From an uncultured Oscillospiraceae bacterium (lineage in GTDB: Bacteria; Bacillota; Clostridia; Oscillospirales; Oscillospiraceae), in the NCBI GenBank assembly GCA_900768135.1, contig CAAGBT010000042.1, positions 1 to 42,386 on the forward strand: a stretch of 42,386 nucleotides of DNA, given 5' to 3'. Positions 32,424 to 40,591 of the stretch are shown here, piece by piece. Under the pieces are notes generated by a model. The model made no database searches. It saw only the letters and a program-made list of their open reading frames with translations, and had not been told where the DNA came from. The position numbers and the translations under genes are program-made. How positions within the stretch are numbered: the first letter of the stretch is position 1; every line of letters begins with the position of its first letter.

Positions 32424-33404
32424 TTACAGATAGCTCAGGCGCAGGCGCGCGCGGATCTTCTCCGCGTCGAGTCTTGCAAGCTTACCGGATAAAATGGTAC
32501 GCACGGCGGCGAATTCCGCCTCCTTCGCGCCAAGGTATCCCATCACGACCTCTATGCCGAACGGCGTGCGCCGCGCCCGCTGCAAGTAGGAAATAAGCGC
32601 ATCGTCACACGCGCGTTCAAAGGCCGTCAGGCTTCCGCTCCCGTCCAGCAGCGGCACAGCAAGCTCGCCCGCCGCGCGCAGCGGCCCCGTGCGCGTCAGC
32701 TCTTCAAGCCCGCCGCCGCGCGTGGACAAAAGCGTCTGCACCGGGATCCTTCCGCCGTGCAGCAGCACCGCTCTGAGCAGCTCGTCGCCGCCGCCCATAC
32801 GCCGGATACGAACAAGAGTTCGCAGATTTGCCGCATCGGTCGCCAGCGCAGCATAGCCAACGGCAAATTCGCTGCCGGTTCCGGCGGCAAGCTCTGCCAG
32901 CTCCTTGAAACAGGCGCGGTCAAGCGTCAGCTCCGCCGCGCGGAGGTCTCCGCCTTCTGCCTCCCGCTCCGCCTGCACCATCGCGTGGCGCACCGGAAGC
33001 GGCAGCGCGCTGGCATCGCCGCGCAGCAGCGCTCCAGCGTCAAACCTGCCGCAGTCAGCCGCAAGCGCAGAAACCTCCGCGCCGCTGCATTTCCCCTTGA
33101 GCGCAAGCTTTGCATTATGATAGTCGTACCGCAGCTGAAACATCTCCACAGCGCGCGTATCCGGCGCCATGGTCCTCAGCTCGCGGTAAAGCGCAGCGCG
33201 CTGCTGCGCGAGCGCGCGTTCGACCGTCTCCATCGTGCAGCGCTCCAGCGCATCGTAGCCGCAGTCGGAAAGCGTCTTCCAGCTTTCCTCCAGCGTGGGC
33301 GCATCCAGCATTCGCGCAAGCATTGCGTGCGTCAGCAGCCGCGCCTCGCGCGCGTGCAGCGCGGCGGAAAGGCGGATATAATCCGTGTTCCGGTATTGCT
33401 GCAT
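32424..33404 (-). CDS. ntpC: V-type ATP synthase/ATPase subunit C
   Basis: This 326-residue all-helical subunit links the shaft to the membrane rotor (homologue of eukaryotic subunit d). It shows three repeat-like helical parts, with YDYHNAKLALKGKC and a C-terminal MGYLGAKEAEFAAVRTILSGKL, the most conserved family segment. It is 11 bases downstream of ntpE. Confidence 0.92.
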   Translation of the reverse strand: MQQYRNTDYIRLSAALHAREARLLTHAMLARMLDAPTLEESWKTLSDCGYDALERCTMETVERALAQQRAALYRELRTMAPDTRAVEMFQLRYDYHNAKLALKGKCSGAEVSALAADCGRFDAGALLRGDASALPLPVRHAMVQAEREAEGGDLRAAELTLDRACFKELAELAAGTGSEFAVGYAALATDAANLRTLVRIRRMGGGDELLRAVLLHGGRIPVQTLLSTRGGGLEELTRTGPLRAAGELAVPLLDGSGSLTAFERACDDALISYLQRARRTPFGIEVVMGYLGAKEAEFAAVRTILSGKLARLDAEKIRARLRLSYL

Positions 33405-33415
33405 CCTTCTCCCCC

Positions 33416-34000
33416 CTATGCGCCGAAGAGGCGCTCCGCCGCGCCGCGTTCCGTTTTTCCGCGGCTGAGGGACAGCAGCGTTTCCATCGTGCAGTTTACG
33501 TTATAGTCGCGGCTCTCCAGCACAAAGCCCGCGCGGATCGGCGCGCACGTCTCCGAAAGCGTCAGCCGAAGCCCCAGCTCGCGCGATGCGCGCTCCGCCA
33601 GCTCCTTGCCGATCGCATCGTGATCCGCACGGGAAAGGACGAGCGTTTCGCCGCCGGAGGCCGTGTTTTTCAGCAGGCGCAGCAGCAGCTCGATATACTG
33701 TCCGCGCTCCATTGCGCACAGCCTGTCCAGCGCAAGGGCATAGGCCTCGTCCAGCACCTGCCGGCGCGACTCCAGCATCAGCTTGCGCGATTCCATCTCC
33801 GATGCTGAGCAAAGGCGTTCATAGCGCTCCCCGGCTGCCGAGCGCGCGCGTCCGGCCAACGTGCGGCGTTCGTCCTCCGCGCGTTTCTCGCTCTCTGTGC
33901 GAAGCGCACAGAGCTGCCGCTCCGTCTGCTCGTTCAGCTCGCTGAGCGCGCGCGCGGCGTCCGCTTCCATGCGCGCGGTGATCTTTTCCATTCCGTTCAT
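33416..34000 (-). CDS. ntpE: V-type ATP synthase/ATPase subunit E
   Basis: This 194-residue peripheral-stalk subunit starts at ATG 34000 (MNGMEKITARMEADA) behind GGCGGG; M4 is an alternative start. A long N-terminal helix rich in Glu, Arg and Ala (about 1-90) would form the stalk coiled coil with subunit H, and a small globular C-terminal domain includes AGFVLESRDYNVNCTMETLL, typical of E. Confidence 0.9.
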   Translation of the reverse strand: MNGMEKITARMEADAARALSELNEQTERQLCALRTESEKRAEDERRTLAGRARSAAGERYERLCSASEMESRKLMLESRRQVLDEAYALALDRLCAMERGQYIELLLRLLKNTASGGETLVLSRADHDAIGKELAERASRELGLRLTLSETCAPIRAGFVLESRDYNVNCTMETLLSLSRGKTERGAAERLFGA

Positions 34001-34028
34001 CGCGTTCCCGCCTTTCCGCCCGAGTGTG

Positions 34029-34514
34029 TCAACCGATGTTGAAGAGCATGATGATGGATGCCAGCAGCGAAAGAATGGCATAAAATTCTACCACCACGCA
34101 CAGCACCATGCCCTTGACCCAATGCTCCGGCTGGCGGGCAAGGATATTGATCGAGCCTGCCGCCACGCGGCCCTGCGCCACCGCCGAGATCCCCCCGCCG
34201 ATGGCGATGGGCATACAGGCGGCAAAATAGCGCAGCCCCTCCTGCAGCGACAGATCCGCATACGTTCCGTTCAAAACGCCCATGCGCATCAGGCAGAGGA
34301 AGCCGATGACGAGGCCGTAAAGCCCCTGCGTGCCGGGAATGACCTGCAGGATCATCACCTTGCCGAACTTTCCCGGATCCTCGCACAGCAGCCCCGTACC
34401 CGCTTCACCGGCAAGCCCCGTGCCGCGCGCGCTGCCTGCGCCCGCAAGACACACCGCCAGCCCCGCGCCCAGCATTCCGATAGCAGCGCCCGTTGTCAGT
34501 TGAAAAATACCCAT
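34029..34514 (-). CDS. ntpK: V-type ATP synthase/ATPase rotor subunit K
   Basis: This 161-residue, four-helix proteolipid forms the rotor ring. Two similar hairpins are visible. The ion site has T62 and Q63 (IPGTQGLYG), Q114 (AVAQGRVAAG) and E143 (VVEFYAIL), which match Thr64, Gln65, Gln110 and Glu139 of the sodium-binding Enterococcus hirae NtpK. One carboxylate per four-helix unit is as in NtpK. The residues imply Na+ translocation; whether the enzyme makes or uses ATP is not shown. Confidence 0.93.
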   Translation of the reverse strand: MGIFQLTTGAAIGMLGAGLAVCLAGAGSARGTGLAGEAGTGLLCEDPGKFGKVMILQVIPGTQGLYGLVIGFLCLMRMGVLNGTYADLSLQEGLRYFAACMPIAIGGGISAVAQGRVAAGSINILARQPEHWVKGMVLCVVVEFYAILSLLASIIMLFNIG

Positions 34515-34546
34515 TTGTCCGTCCTCCTTATGGTCGTTTTCTTTGG

Positions 34547-36469
34547 TTATGTGAGATCGACGTATTCTGTTTCCAACGTCATCGGGCGGAAGGGCTTTCC
34601 GCCGTCAACGTAGAATTTGTTAAAAAATTCAAGGCATTGCAGGCGGAGGTCGTGTACATAGCAGCCCAGCAGGTTCAGCCCGAAGTTGAGCGCGTTGCCA
34701 AGCATCGAGATCACAACGAACACGGCTGCGTTTCCGGGCATTGCCGCCAGCGTGTTGAACACCTGCGCGATCACGCTGCCGGCCAGCATCAGCGCCATCA
34801 GGCGTGAATAAGAGAGAACATCGCCGAAATAGCCGGTTATATGGTTGTAAACCGAGGCAAATATCCCCGTGAGCTTTCCCCAGCCCTTTCCCTGAACGAT
34901 CGGGCCGAGCAGCGCCAGCGCGCAGCCGAAATACAGCGCGGCGGTTCCATTCCCCATCGCCGCAAGCGCGACGCCGGCAAAGACGATCCACCATGTGACC
35001 TCCTCAAAAAGCGCATCGAGGAACCGCCCGCGGCGGCACTTTTCCACCAGGCTGATCGCCATACCCGCAACAATCTGCACAGCCCCCAGCGCCAGCGATC
35101 CGATCAGGATCGCCAGGATATCATCCATGGGATCGATCAGCTTCGGCAGCGTAAAAACGGTTCCGGGGTGGAGCAACGCCGCAAGCTGCGTAAGAAAATC
35201 TCCAAAAAATCCACCCGTCAGCGCGCCCATGACAAAGGTGGACGCACCGCACAGCCCCAGCAGGCTGAACAGCTCTCCGCTCGTACCCTTCGGGCGGTAT
35301 TTCCTCCCGATCACGGCAGAGGCCAGCATCATTAACAGTCCATAGCCCATGTCCGCCATCATAATGCCGTAAAACAGCACGAAGAACGGCGCCATCAGCG
35401 GATTGGGATCCAGCGTGCCGTAAGCCGGAAGCGAATACATTTCCGTTACCACATTCAGCGGACGCGTCAGGCGGTTGTTTTTCAGCTGCACCGGCACCTG
35501 CGGGTACTCGTCCTCCGCAGGATCGCGCAGCTCGAACGCGCAGGAAAACGCCGCAAGCGCTTCCTCCAGCGCGCCGCAGCGCGCCGCCGGTAGCCAACCC
35601 TCCAGCAAAAACGCTTTGTCCGTTTCCACAAGCCGCATCTTCGCCTCCTCGCGCCGCAGATCGATGGCGGCGCGGTCGCTCGCACGCAGCAGCAGGGCGC
35701 GCACCTCAGCGCGCGCGGCAATGCGCGCCGCAAGCTCCTGCCGCTCCCGGTCCAGCGCGCCAAGCCGCTGTGCGGCAAGCGCGTCGTTTTCCCTGGCCGT
35801 GCCGCGCAGCGCACGGAAGTTCACAGGAGAAAAGCCAAGCTCCCGCAGCGCGCCCTGCGCGCTCTCCCGCGCGCTCTCGTGATATACGACAAGCAGCGCG
35901 CGCTGCGTCCGGTCCGCCGACGCCTGCCGCCACACAAGCAGCCCGTCCAGCGATTCTGCCAGCGCGTTGAGCGCATCGTCTGTCACCGCCGCGCCTACCG
36001 TCCCCAGCAGCGTGTGCAGCGCGCCGTCCGTCCCCTCCAACGGCGCATCGAGCGAAAGCCATGGCAGCAGCGAGGCGCGCAGCGCCGCCTCCCTGGCGCA
36101 CTCGCTTTCGATCTCATTCAGCCGCCGCTGCCACTCGTTCAGCTCGTCCGCAGCGGCATGGGCGCGCCGCTCATCCTCCGCGCTGAAAAACACCTCGCGC
36201 GCAACTGCCGCGCGTTTACGGAAAAGGCCCGCCTTCTCCGGTGCAAACCGATCCAGCACGGCAAGCGCGGCGCGGTACGCCCGCGCGCGTTCCTGCACCG
36301 CCGCAAGCTCCCGTCCGTCCGGCGGCGCGAAAGCGGAGCGCCCGGCGGCCTCCGCCGCCTCTACGCCGGAAACCTCTACGCAGCCCAGATCCTGCAGAGC
36401 CTTCAGCAGCGCTTCCCGCTCGCTCTCCAGCCCCATCAGGCGCAGGCGCTTCATCGTTACGATTGCCAT
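34547..36469 (-). CDS. ntpI: V-type ATP synthase/ATPase subunit I (a subunit)
   Basis: This 640-residue protein starts at ATG 36469 (MAIVTMKRLRLMGLES). The N-terminal half (about 1-330) is a cytoplasmic helical arm that meets the peripheral stalks. The C-terminal half holds about eight membrane helices, beginning after LDPNPLMAPFFVLFYGIMMADMGYGLL, and contains SYSRLMALMLAGSVIAQVFN, the segment with the essential arginine that forms the ion channel with the K ring. It overlaps the preceding gene by 13 bases. Confidence 0.94.
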   Translation of the reverse strand: MAIVTMKRLRLMGLESEREALLKALQDLGCVEVSGVEAAEAAGRSAFAPPDGRELAAVQERARAYRAALAVLDRFAPEKAGLFRKRAAVAREVFFSAEDERRAHAAADELNEWQRRLNEIESECAREAALRASLLPWLSLDAPLEGTDGALHTLLGTVGAAVTDDALNALAESLDGLLVWRQASADRTQRALLVVYHESARESAQGALRELGFSPVNFRALRGTARENDALAAQRLGALDRERQELAARIAARAEVRALLLRASDRAAIDLRREEAKMRLVETDKAFLLEGWLPAARCGALEEALAAFSCAFELRDPAEDEYPQVPVQLKNNRLTRPLNVVTEMYSLPAYGTLDPNPLMAPFFVLFYGIMMADMGYGLLMMLASAVIGRKYRPKGTSGELFSLLGLCGASTFVMGALTGGFFGDFLTQLAALLHPGTVFTLPKLIDPMDDILAILIGSLALGAVQIVAGMAISLVEKCRRGRFLDALFEEVTWWIVFAGVALAAMGNGTAALYFGCALALLGPIVQGKGWGKLTGIFASVYNHITGYFGDVLSYSRLMALMLAGSVIAQVFNTLAAMPGNAAVFVVISMLGNALNFGLNLLGCYVHDLRLQCLEFFNKFYVDGGKPFRPMTLETEYVDLT

Positions 36470-36783
36470 TCGCCGTTCACAACCTCTTCCATGATCCACT
36501 GGGCCGCGCGCGCAAGATTCTGCCGCGCCGCCTCCTGCATCAGCCTGCACTGCTCGCGCGAGCGTTCCAGCGTTCGCGCGGTCTGCTCTGCCGCGCACCG
36601 CTCGGCCTCTGCCATTGCGCGCCGCGCTTCCACCTCGCCGTTGCGCTGATTGTCCTCCAGCAGGCGCGCACAGGCGCGCTGCTCCACGGCGATGCGCCGC
36701 TTTGCCTCGGCCTGCGCGGCGGCGTATTGCTCTGCAATGCGCTTTTCCAGTTCCTGCACGGCAAGCAGCTCTTCCATTGCCAT
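36457..36783 (-). CDS. ntpF: V-type ATPase peripheral-stalk coiled-coil subunit (H/G type, NtpF position)
   Basis: This 108-residue, almost entirely helical protein rich in Glu, Ala and Arg (ELEKRIAEQYAAAQAEAKRR and similar heptads) is the first gene of the ATPase operon. The position, size and coiled-coil nature match NtpF/AhaH, the partner of subunit E in the peripheral stalk. The start at 36783 follows GAGAGGGGA. It overlaps ntpI by 13 bases. The order F-I-K-E-C-G-A-B-D is that of the Enterococcus hirae ntp operon. Confidence 0.8.
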   Translation of the reverse strand: MAMEELLAVQELEKRIAEQYAAAQAEAKRRIAVEQRACARLLEDNQRNGEVEARRAMAEAERCAAEQTARTLERSREQCRLMQEAARQNLARAAQWIMEEVVNGEWQS

Positions 36784-36834
36784 TCCGGTTTCCCCTCTCG
36801 TTCAAACTGCGCTGGTGCGCTTTCTTGTAGTCGT

Positions 36835-36863
36835 ATTATAGTATATATCTATAAATAAATCAA
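36835..36863 (-). promoter_or_regulatory. Promoter of the V-ATPase operon
   Basis: On the minus strand TTGATT (36863-36858), a 17-base spacer and a perfect TATAAT (36840-36835) lie 52 bases before ntpF, with a very A+T-rich upstream region that could act as an UP element. Confidence 0.82.
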
Positions 36864-37204
36864 CACTAAATTTTATCTATAAATGTATTACCATTTTAAA
36901 TTCCTTTATATAGTTCTTATAGCACGAGACGACTTGGCTTTCCATGTGCATTCGTACGGTTTTGTACAGGAACGTGCGGCTTTTACAAACCGTTCATGCT
37001 CCGTACATTATCCGTAGTCTGCCCGATTTTCCTCTTGCCACACCATCCGCATCCGCATTTTTCAGCCGCCTGCGAACCGTCCTTTTCTGCTGCCGGACGC
37101 AAAAACATTGCCAAAACCGCTTTTTTTGCACTTTACAACCATATATTGGTATTGTATCCAAATATGATGCGCATATCTTGTGGGCATTTTCGTCAAACTT
37201 CCGC
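36864..37204. other. A+T-rich intergenic region between the V-ATPase and nrdD promoters
   Basis: No gene with a ribosome binding site is visible. The stretch is A+T-rich near the ATPase promoter. An inverted repeat TTGG (37146-37149) and CCAA (37158-37161), flanked by ATAT on each side, might be a regulator site. I see no riboswitch or RNA gene. Confidence 0.4.
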
Positions 37205-37233
37205 TTGCAATCGTCTTCCTGCTGTGCCATAAT
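37205..37233 (+). promoter_or_regulatory. Promoter of nrdD
   Basis: TTGCAA (37205-37210), a 17-base spacer and CATAAT (37228-37233) place the start of transcription near 37240. A NrdR half-site overlaps the -10 box (GTGT at 37235-37238). Confidence 0.6.
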
Positions 37234-37255
37234 TGTGTTGTAGCTTCTGGTATTA

Positions 37256-37278
37256 CCACAAGATATTGTGTTCACAAT
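37256..37278 (+). promoter_or_regulatory. NrdR box and overlapping palindrome upstream of nrdD
   Basis: Bases 37256-37271 match the NrdR consensus ACACWATATATWGTGT at 14 of 16 positions. NrdR represses ribonucleotide reductase genes when dATP is plentiful. Overlapping it, ATTGTG-TT-CACAAT (37265-37278) is a perfect palindrome, which could strengthen NrdR binding or be a separate operator. A weaker half-site lies 33 bases upstream. NrdR itself is not encoded here. Confidence 0.75.
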
Positions 37279-37298
37279 TAGAAAAGGGAGAGAGAGCA

Positions 37299-39497
37299 AT
37301 GAAGGTTATCAAGCGGAACGGTGCGGAAGTCGAGTTCGATATCATTAAAATTATCGCCGCCGTCACCAAGGCGAACGATGTTGTAGAGGAAGACGCCCGC
37401 ATGACGCCCATCCAGATCCAGCGCATCGCCGAGAGCGTAGAGCTTGCGTGCCAGGGACTCGGGCGCGCCCCCACGGTGGAAGAGATCCAGGATTTTGTAG
37501 AGCATCAGATTATGGCGCACGGCGCGTTTGAGGTTGCCAAGCGTTACATCACCTACCGCTATACGCGCTCGCTCGTGCGCAAAAGCAACACGACCGACGA
37601 TAAGATCCTCACCCTCATCGAGTGCAACAACGAAGAGGCAAAGCAGGAGAATTCCAATAAGAACCCCGTTGTCAACTCCACGCAGCGCGACTATATGGCA
37701 GGCGAGGTGAGCCGCGACCTGACCAACCGCATCCTTCTGCCCGAGGACATCGTCAAGGCGCACGAGGAGGGCATCATCCACTTCCACGACACGGACTATT
37801 ATGCCCAGCATATGCATAACTGCGACCTCGTCAATCTGGAGGATATGCTGCAGAACGGCACGGTCATCACCGGCACGCTCATCGAGCGCCCGCACTCGTT
37901 TGCCACCGCCTGCAACATCGCCACGCAGATCGTCGCGCAGGTCGCCTCGAACCAGTATGGCGGGCAGTCCATCTCGCTGACGCACCTTGCCCCCTTCGTC
38001 GATGTCTCGCGCCAGAAGATCAGAAAGCAAGTGCTTGCCGAAATGGAAGCGCTCGGCGTTGAGAAAAACGAGGACAAGCTCGCCGAAATTGTGGAAAAGC
38101 GCCTGCGCGAGGAGATCCGCCGCGGCGTGCAGACCATCCAGTATCAGGTTGTGACGCTTTTGACCACGAACGGTCAGGCGCCGTTTATCACGGTATTCAT
38201 GTATCTCAACGAGGCGCGCAGCGAGCAGGAAAAGCGCGACCTTGCCGTTATCATCGAGGAAATGCTCGAGCAGCGCTATCAGGGCGTCAAGAACGAGCAG
38301 GGCGTGTGGGTCACGCCCGCTTTCCCCAAGCTCATCTATGTACTCGAGGAGGACAACATCCACGACGACTCCCCCTACTATTACCTCACCCGCCTTGCCG
38401 CCAAATGCACGGCGCGCCGCATGGTACCCGATTACATCAGCGAGAAGAAGATGCTCGAGCTCAAGGGCGATGTATACCCCTGTATGGGCTGCCGCAGCTT
38501 CCTGACGCCCGACCGCTTCACCGATGCGGGCGTGGGCAACATTGCAAACGCCGGCAACTACGAGCCGGGCAAGCACAAGTACTACGGCCGCTTCAACCAG
38601 GGCGTGGTGACCATCAACCTGCCCGATGTGGCGCTCTCCTCCGGCGGGAACATTGAAAAATTCTGGTCGATCTTCGAGGAGCGGCTTGAGCTGTGCCACC
38701 GCGCGCTGCGCTGCCGCCACGACCGGCTGAAGGGTACGCTGTCCGATGCGGCGCCCATTCTCTGGCAGTACGGCGCGTGTGCAAGGCTCAAAAAAGGCGA
38801 GCCGATCGACCGGCTGCTCTATGATGGCTACTCCACCATTTCTCTCGGTTATGCAGGCCTTTACGAATGCGTAAAGTATATGACCGGCAAGAGCCATACC
38901 GACCCTTCCGCAACGCCGTTCGCCCTGTCGATCATGCAGAAGATGAACGACAAGTGCAAGGAGTGGAAAACTGCCGAGAACATCGACTACTCTCTTTACG
39001 GCACGCCGCTTGAGTCCACCACCTATAAGTTTGCCAAGTGCCTGCAAAAGCGCTTCGGCGTCATCGAGGGCGTGACGGACAAGGGCTACATTACCAATTC
39101 CTACCATGTTCATGTCACCGAGCAGATCGATGCGTTCACCAAGCTCCGGTTTGAAGCGCAGTTCCAGCATCTCTCGCCCGGCGGCGCGATCAGCTACGTT
39201 GAGGTTCCGAATATGCAGCAGAACCTTGAAGCCGTTTTACAGGTGATGAAGTTCATCTACGACAACATCATCTACGCCGAGCTGAATACAAAGTCCGACT
39301 ATTGCCAAGTCTGCGGCTGGGACGGCGAGATCGAGATCGTGGAAGACGGCGGCAAGCTGATCTGGCGCTGCCCGAAATGCGGCAACACCGACCAGGACAA
39401 GATGAACGTCGCCCGCCGCACCTGCGGCTACATCGGCACGCAGTTCTGGAATCAGGGCCGCACGCAGGAGATCAAAGAGCGCGTGCTGCACCTATAA
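37299..39497 (+). CDS. nrdD: Anaerobic ribonucleoside-triphosphate reductase (class III)
   Basis: This 732-residue glycyl-radical enzyme reduces ribonucleotides to deoxyribonucleotides without oxygen. ATG 37299 follows AAGGGAGAG. Residues about 1-95 form an ATP-cone (VIKRNGAEVEFDIIKI) for allosteric control. The barrel contains NPVVNSTQRDYMAGEV and HFHDTDYYAQHMHNCDL. A C-terminal zinc site has C669, C672, C691 and C694. The glycyl radical site is probably G710 in RTCGYIG. NrdD needs the radical SAM activase NrdG, usually next door, but the following gene is vanW. Confidence 0.96.
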   Translation: MKVIKRNGAEVEFDIIKIIAAVTKANDVVEEDARMTPIQIQRIAESVELACQGLGRAPTVEEIQDFVEHQIMAHGAFEVAKRYITYRYTRSLVRKSNTTDDKILTLIECNNEEAKQENSNKNPVVNSTQRDYMAGEVSRDLTNRILLPEDIVKAHEEGIIHFHDTDYYAQHMHNCDLVNLEDMLQNGTVITGTLIERPHSFATACNIATQIVAQVASNQYGGQSISLTHLAPFVDVSRQKIRKQVLAEMEALGVEKNEDKLAEIVEKRLREEIRRGVQTIQYQVVTLLTTNGQAPFITVFMYLNEARSEQEKRDLAVIIEEMLEQRYQGVKNEQGVWVTPAFPKLIYVLEEDNIHDDSPYYYLTRLAAKCTARRMVPDYISEKKMLELKGDVYPCMGCRSFLTPDRFTDAGVGNIANAGNYEPGKHKYYGRFNQGVVTINLPDVALSSGGNIEKFWSIFEERLELCHRALRCRHDRLKGTLSDAAPILWQYGACARLKKGEPIDRLLYDGYSTISLGYAGLYECVKYMTGKSHTDPSATPFALSIMQKMNDKCKEWKTAENIDYSLYGTPLESTTYKFAKCLQKRFGVIEGVTDKGYITNSYHVHVTEQIDAFTKLRFEAQFQHLSPGGAISYVEVPNMQQNLEAVLQVMKFIYDNIIYAELNTKSDYCQVCGWDGEIEIVEDGGKLIWRCPKCGNTDQDKMNVARRTCGYIGTQFWNQGRTQEIKERVLHL

Positions 39498-39523
39498 GCC
39501 GCAGGACGGAGGAAACATCCGCA

Positions 39524-40369
39524 ATGCATCGCAAGCTCTTCTGCGAGCTTTCGCCGCTCGCCTACCGCATCTCGATCAAAAAAAGCTGCGCGCTCCGTGC
39601 GCTGCGCGACTGCGTCTCCGGCGAGCGCTTTGCCGCCGTGCGCGAGGATGCGCCGCTGCCCGCGCTCATTTGCCGGCACAGCTCCCTCATCCGCCGCACG
39701 CTCGGCGAGGTCGATCCGGTGCTGCAGGACAACAAGGCGGTCAATCTCTCGCTCGCCGCGCCGAAGATCAACGGCGTCCTCATCCGCCCGGGCGAAACGT
39801 TTTCATTCTGGCATCTCGCCGGGCCGCCCAGTGCCGCACGCGGCTACCGCGCAGGACTGGTCATTGCCAACGCGCAGACCGGCGAGGCCGTCGGCGGCGG
39901 AATGTGCCAGTTCAGCAACCTCATCCACTGGATGGTACTCCATTCGCCGCTTACCATCACCGAGCAGCATCATCACGACCAGTTCGATCTGTTTCCCGAC
40001 TTTGGCCGCCAGGTGCCGTTCGGCACCGGCACCTCGATTTTCTATAACTACCTTGACTACCGCTTCCGCAACGACACAGAGCAGACCTATCAGCTTCTCG
40101 TCCGCACGACCTCTACCTATCTGTGCGGCGAGCTGCGCGCGGAAGCGCCGCTTGCGGTCAAGTACCATATCACGGCGGAAAACGAACATTTTGTCCGTGA
40201 GGACGGCATCGTTTATCGCTGCGGCGAGGTATACCGCACCGCAGTGGATAAGGCCACCGGCAACACGCTCTCACGTGAGCTGCTGCGGCGCAACCACGCC
40301 CGCGTGCTTTACGATACGGCGGGGCTGAACATCCGAGATATGCAGCCCGGGCGTCCGCTGCTCCGATAA
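39524..40369 (+). CDS. VanW family protein
   Basis: This 281-residue protein starts at ATG 39524 behind GGACGGAGG, 26 bases after nrdD. The VanW core spans about residues 70-200: NLSLAAPKINGVLIRPGETFSFW, then GGGMCQFSNLIHWMVLHSPL, ITEQHHHDQFDLFPD and GTGTSIFYNYLDYRF. No signal peptide is evident, unlike surface VanW proteins with G5 domains. VanW occurs in some vancomycin-resistance clusters but its biochemical role is unknown, and no van genes are here, so resistance should not be inferred. It is probably co-transcribed with nrdD. Confidence 0.85.
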   Translation: MHRKLFCELSPLAYRISIKKSCALRALRDCVSGERFAAVREDAPLPALICRHSSLIRRTLGEVDPVLQDNKAVNLSLAAPKINGVLIRPGETFSFWHLAGPPSAARGYRAGLVIANAQTGEAVGGGMCQFSNLIHWMVLHSPLTITEQHHHDQFDLFPDFGRQVPFGTGTSIFYNYLDYRFRNDTEQTYQLLVRTTSTYLCGELRAEAPLAVKYHITAENEHFVREDGIVYRCGEVYRTAVDKATGNTLSRELLRRNHARVLYDTAGLNIRDMQPGRPLLR

Positions 40370-40400
40370 CGCCAGCGGCGCGCTCCTTCTCCCATATAAA

Positions 40401-40436
40401 AAATCAGCCTCTCTTCCGAAGAAGAGAGGCTGATTT
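40401..40436. terminator. Bidirectional terminator after vanW
   Basis: A perfect 16-bp stem (40401-40416 with 40421-40436) with a CGAA loop. T residues flank it on the minus-strand side (A-run at 40398-40403) and a shorter TTT on the plus side, so it can end both the nrdD-vanW transcript and the MATE gene transcript. Confidence 0.85.
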
Positions 40437-40591
40437 CCGTTCTGTTTCCGTTGCCGTCCCCGGCCATGAGTTCCGTCATCTCCTCGATACGCTCGAGGGG
40501 AAACGGCAGTCCGCACAACGGGCGCAATGCTCACGGGCTTCATCGGGTCATCGTCCGCCGCATTGATCACGCTCTTTGAAACAGGATCCTG
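40437..40591 (-). other. Stretch after the MATE gene with possible coding remnants
   Basis: On the minus strand two overlapping frames read as short protein-like pieces: VINAADDDPMKPVSIAPVV from about 40570, and PFPLERIEEMTELMAGDGNGNR up to the terminator. A single frameshift would join them. No ribosome binding site is clear and I do not recognise a family. A small decayed gene is possible; it may equally be non-coding trailer. Confidence 0.3.

Noticed and set aside
36944..37243. A 99-codon frame upstream of nrdD
   Set aside because: It has no ribosome binding site, is Cys/Phe/Leu-rich without pattern, and overlaps the nrdD promoter and NrdR half-site.
37278..39170. Long minus-strand frame over nrdD
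   Set aside because: Antisense shadow; no ribosome binding site and no domain, whereas nrdD is complete.
39524..40369. Vancomycin-resistance gene
   Set aside because: VanW-family proteins are widespread without resistance and no vanA/B, vanH, vanX or vanRS gene is present.
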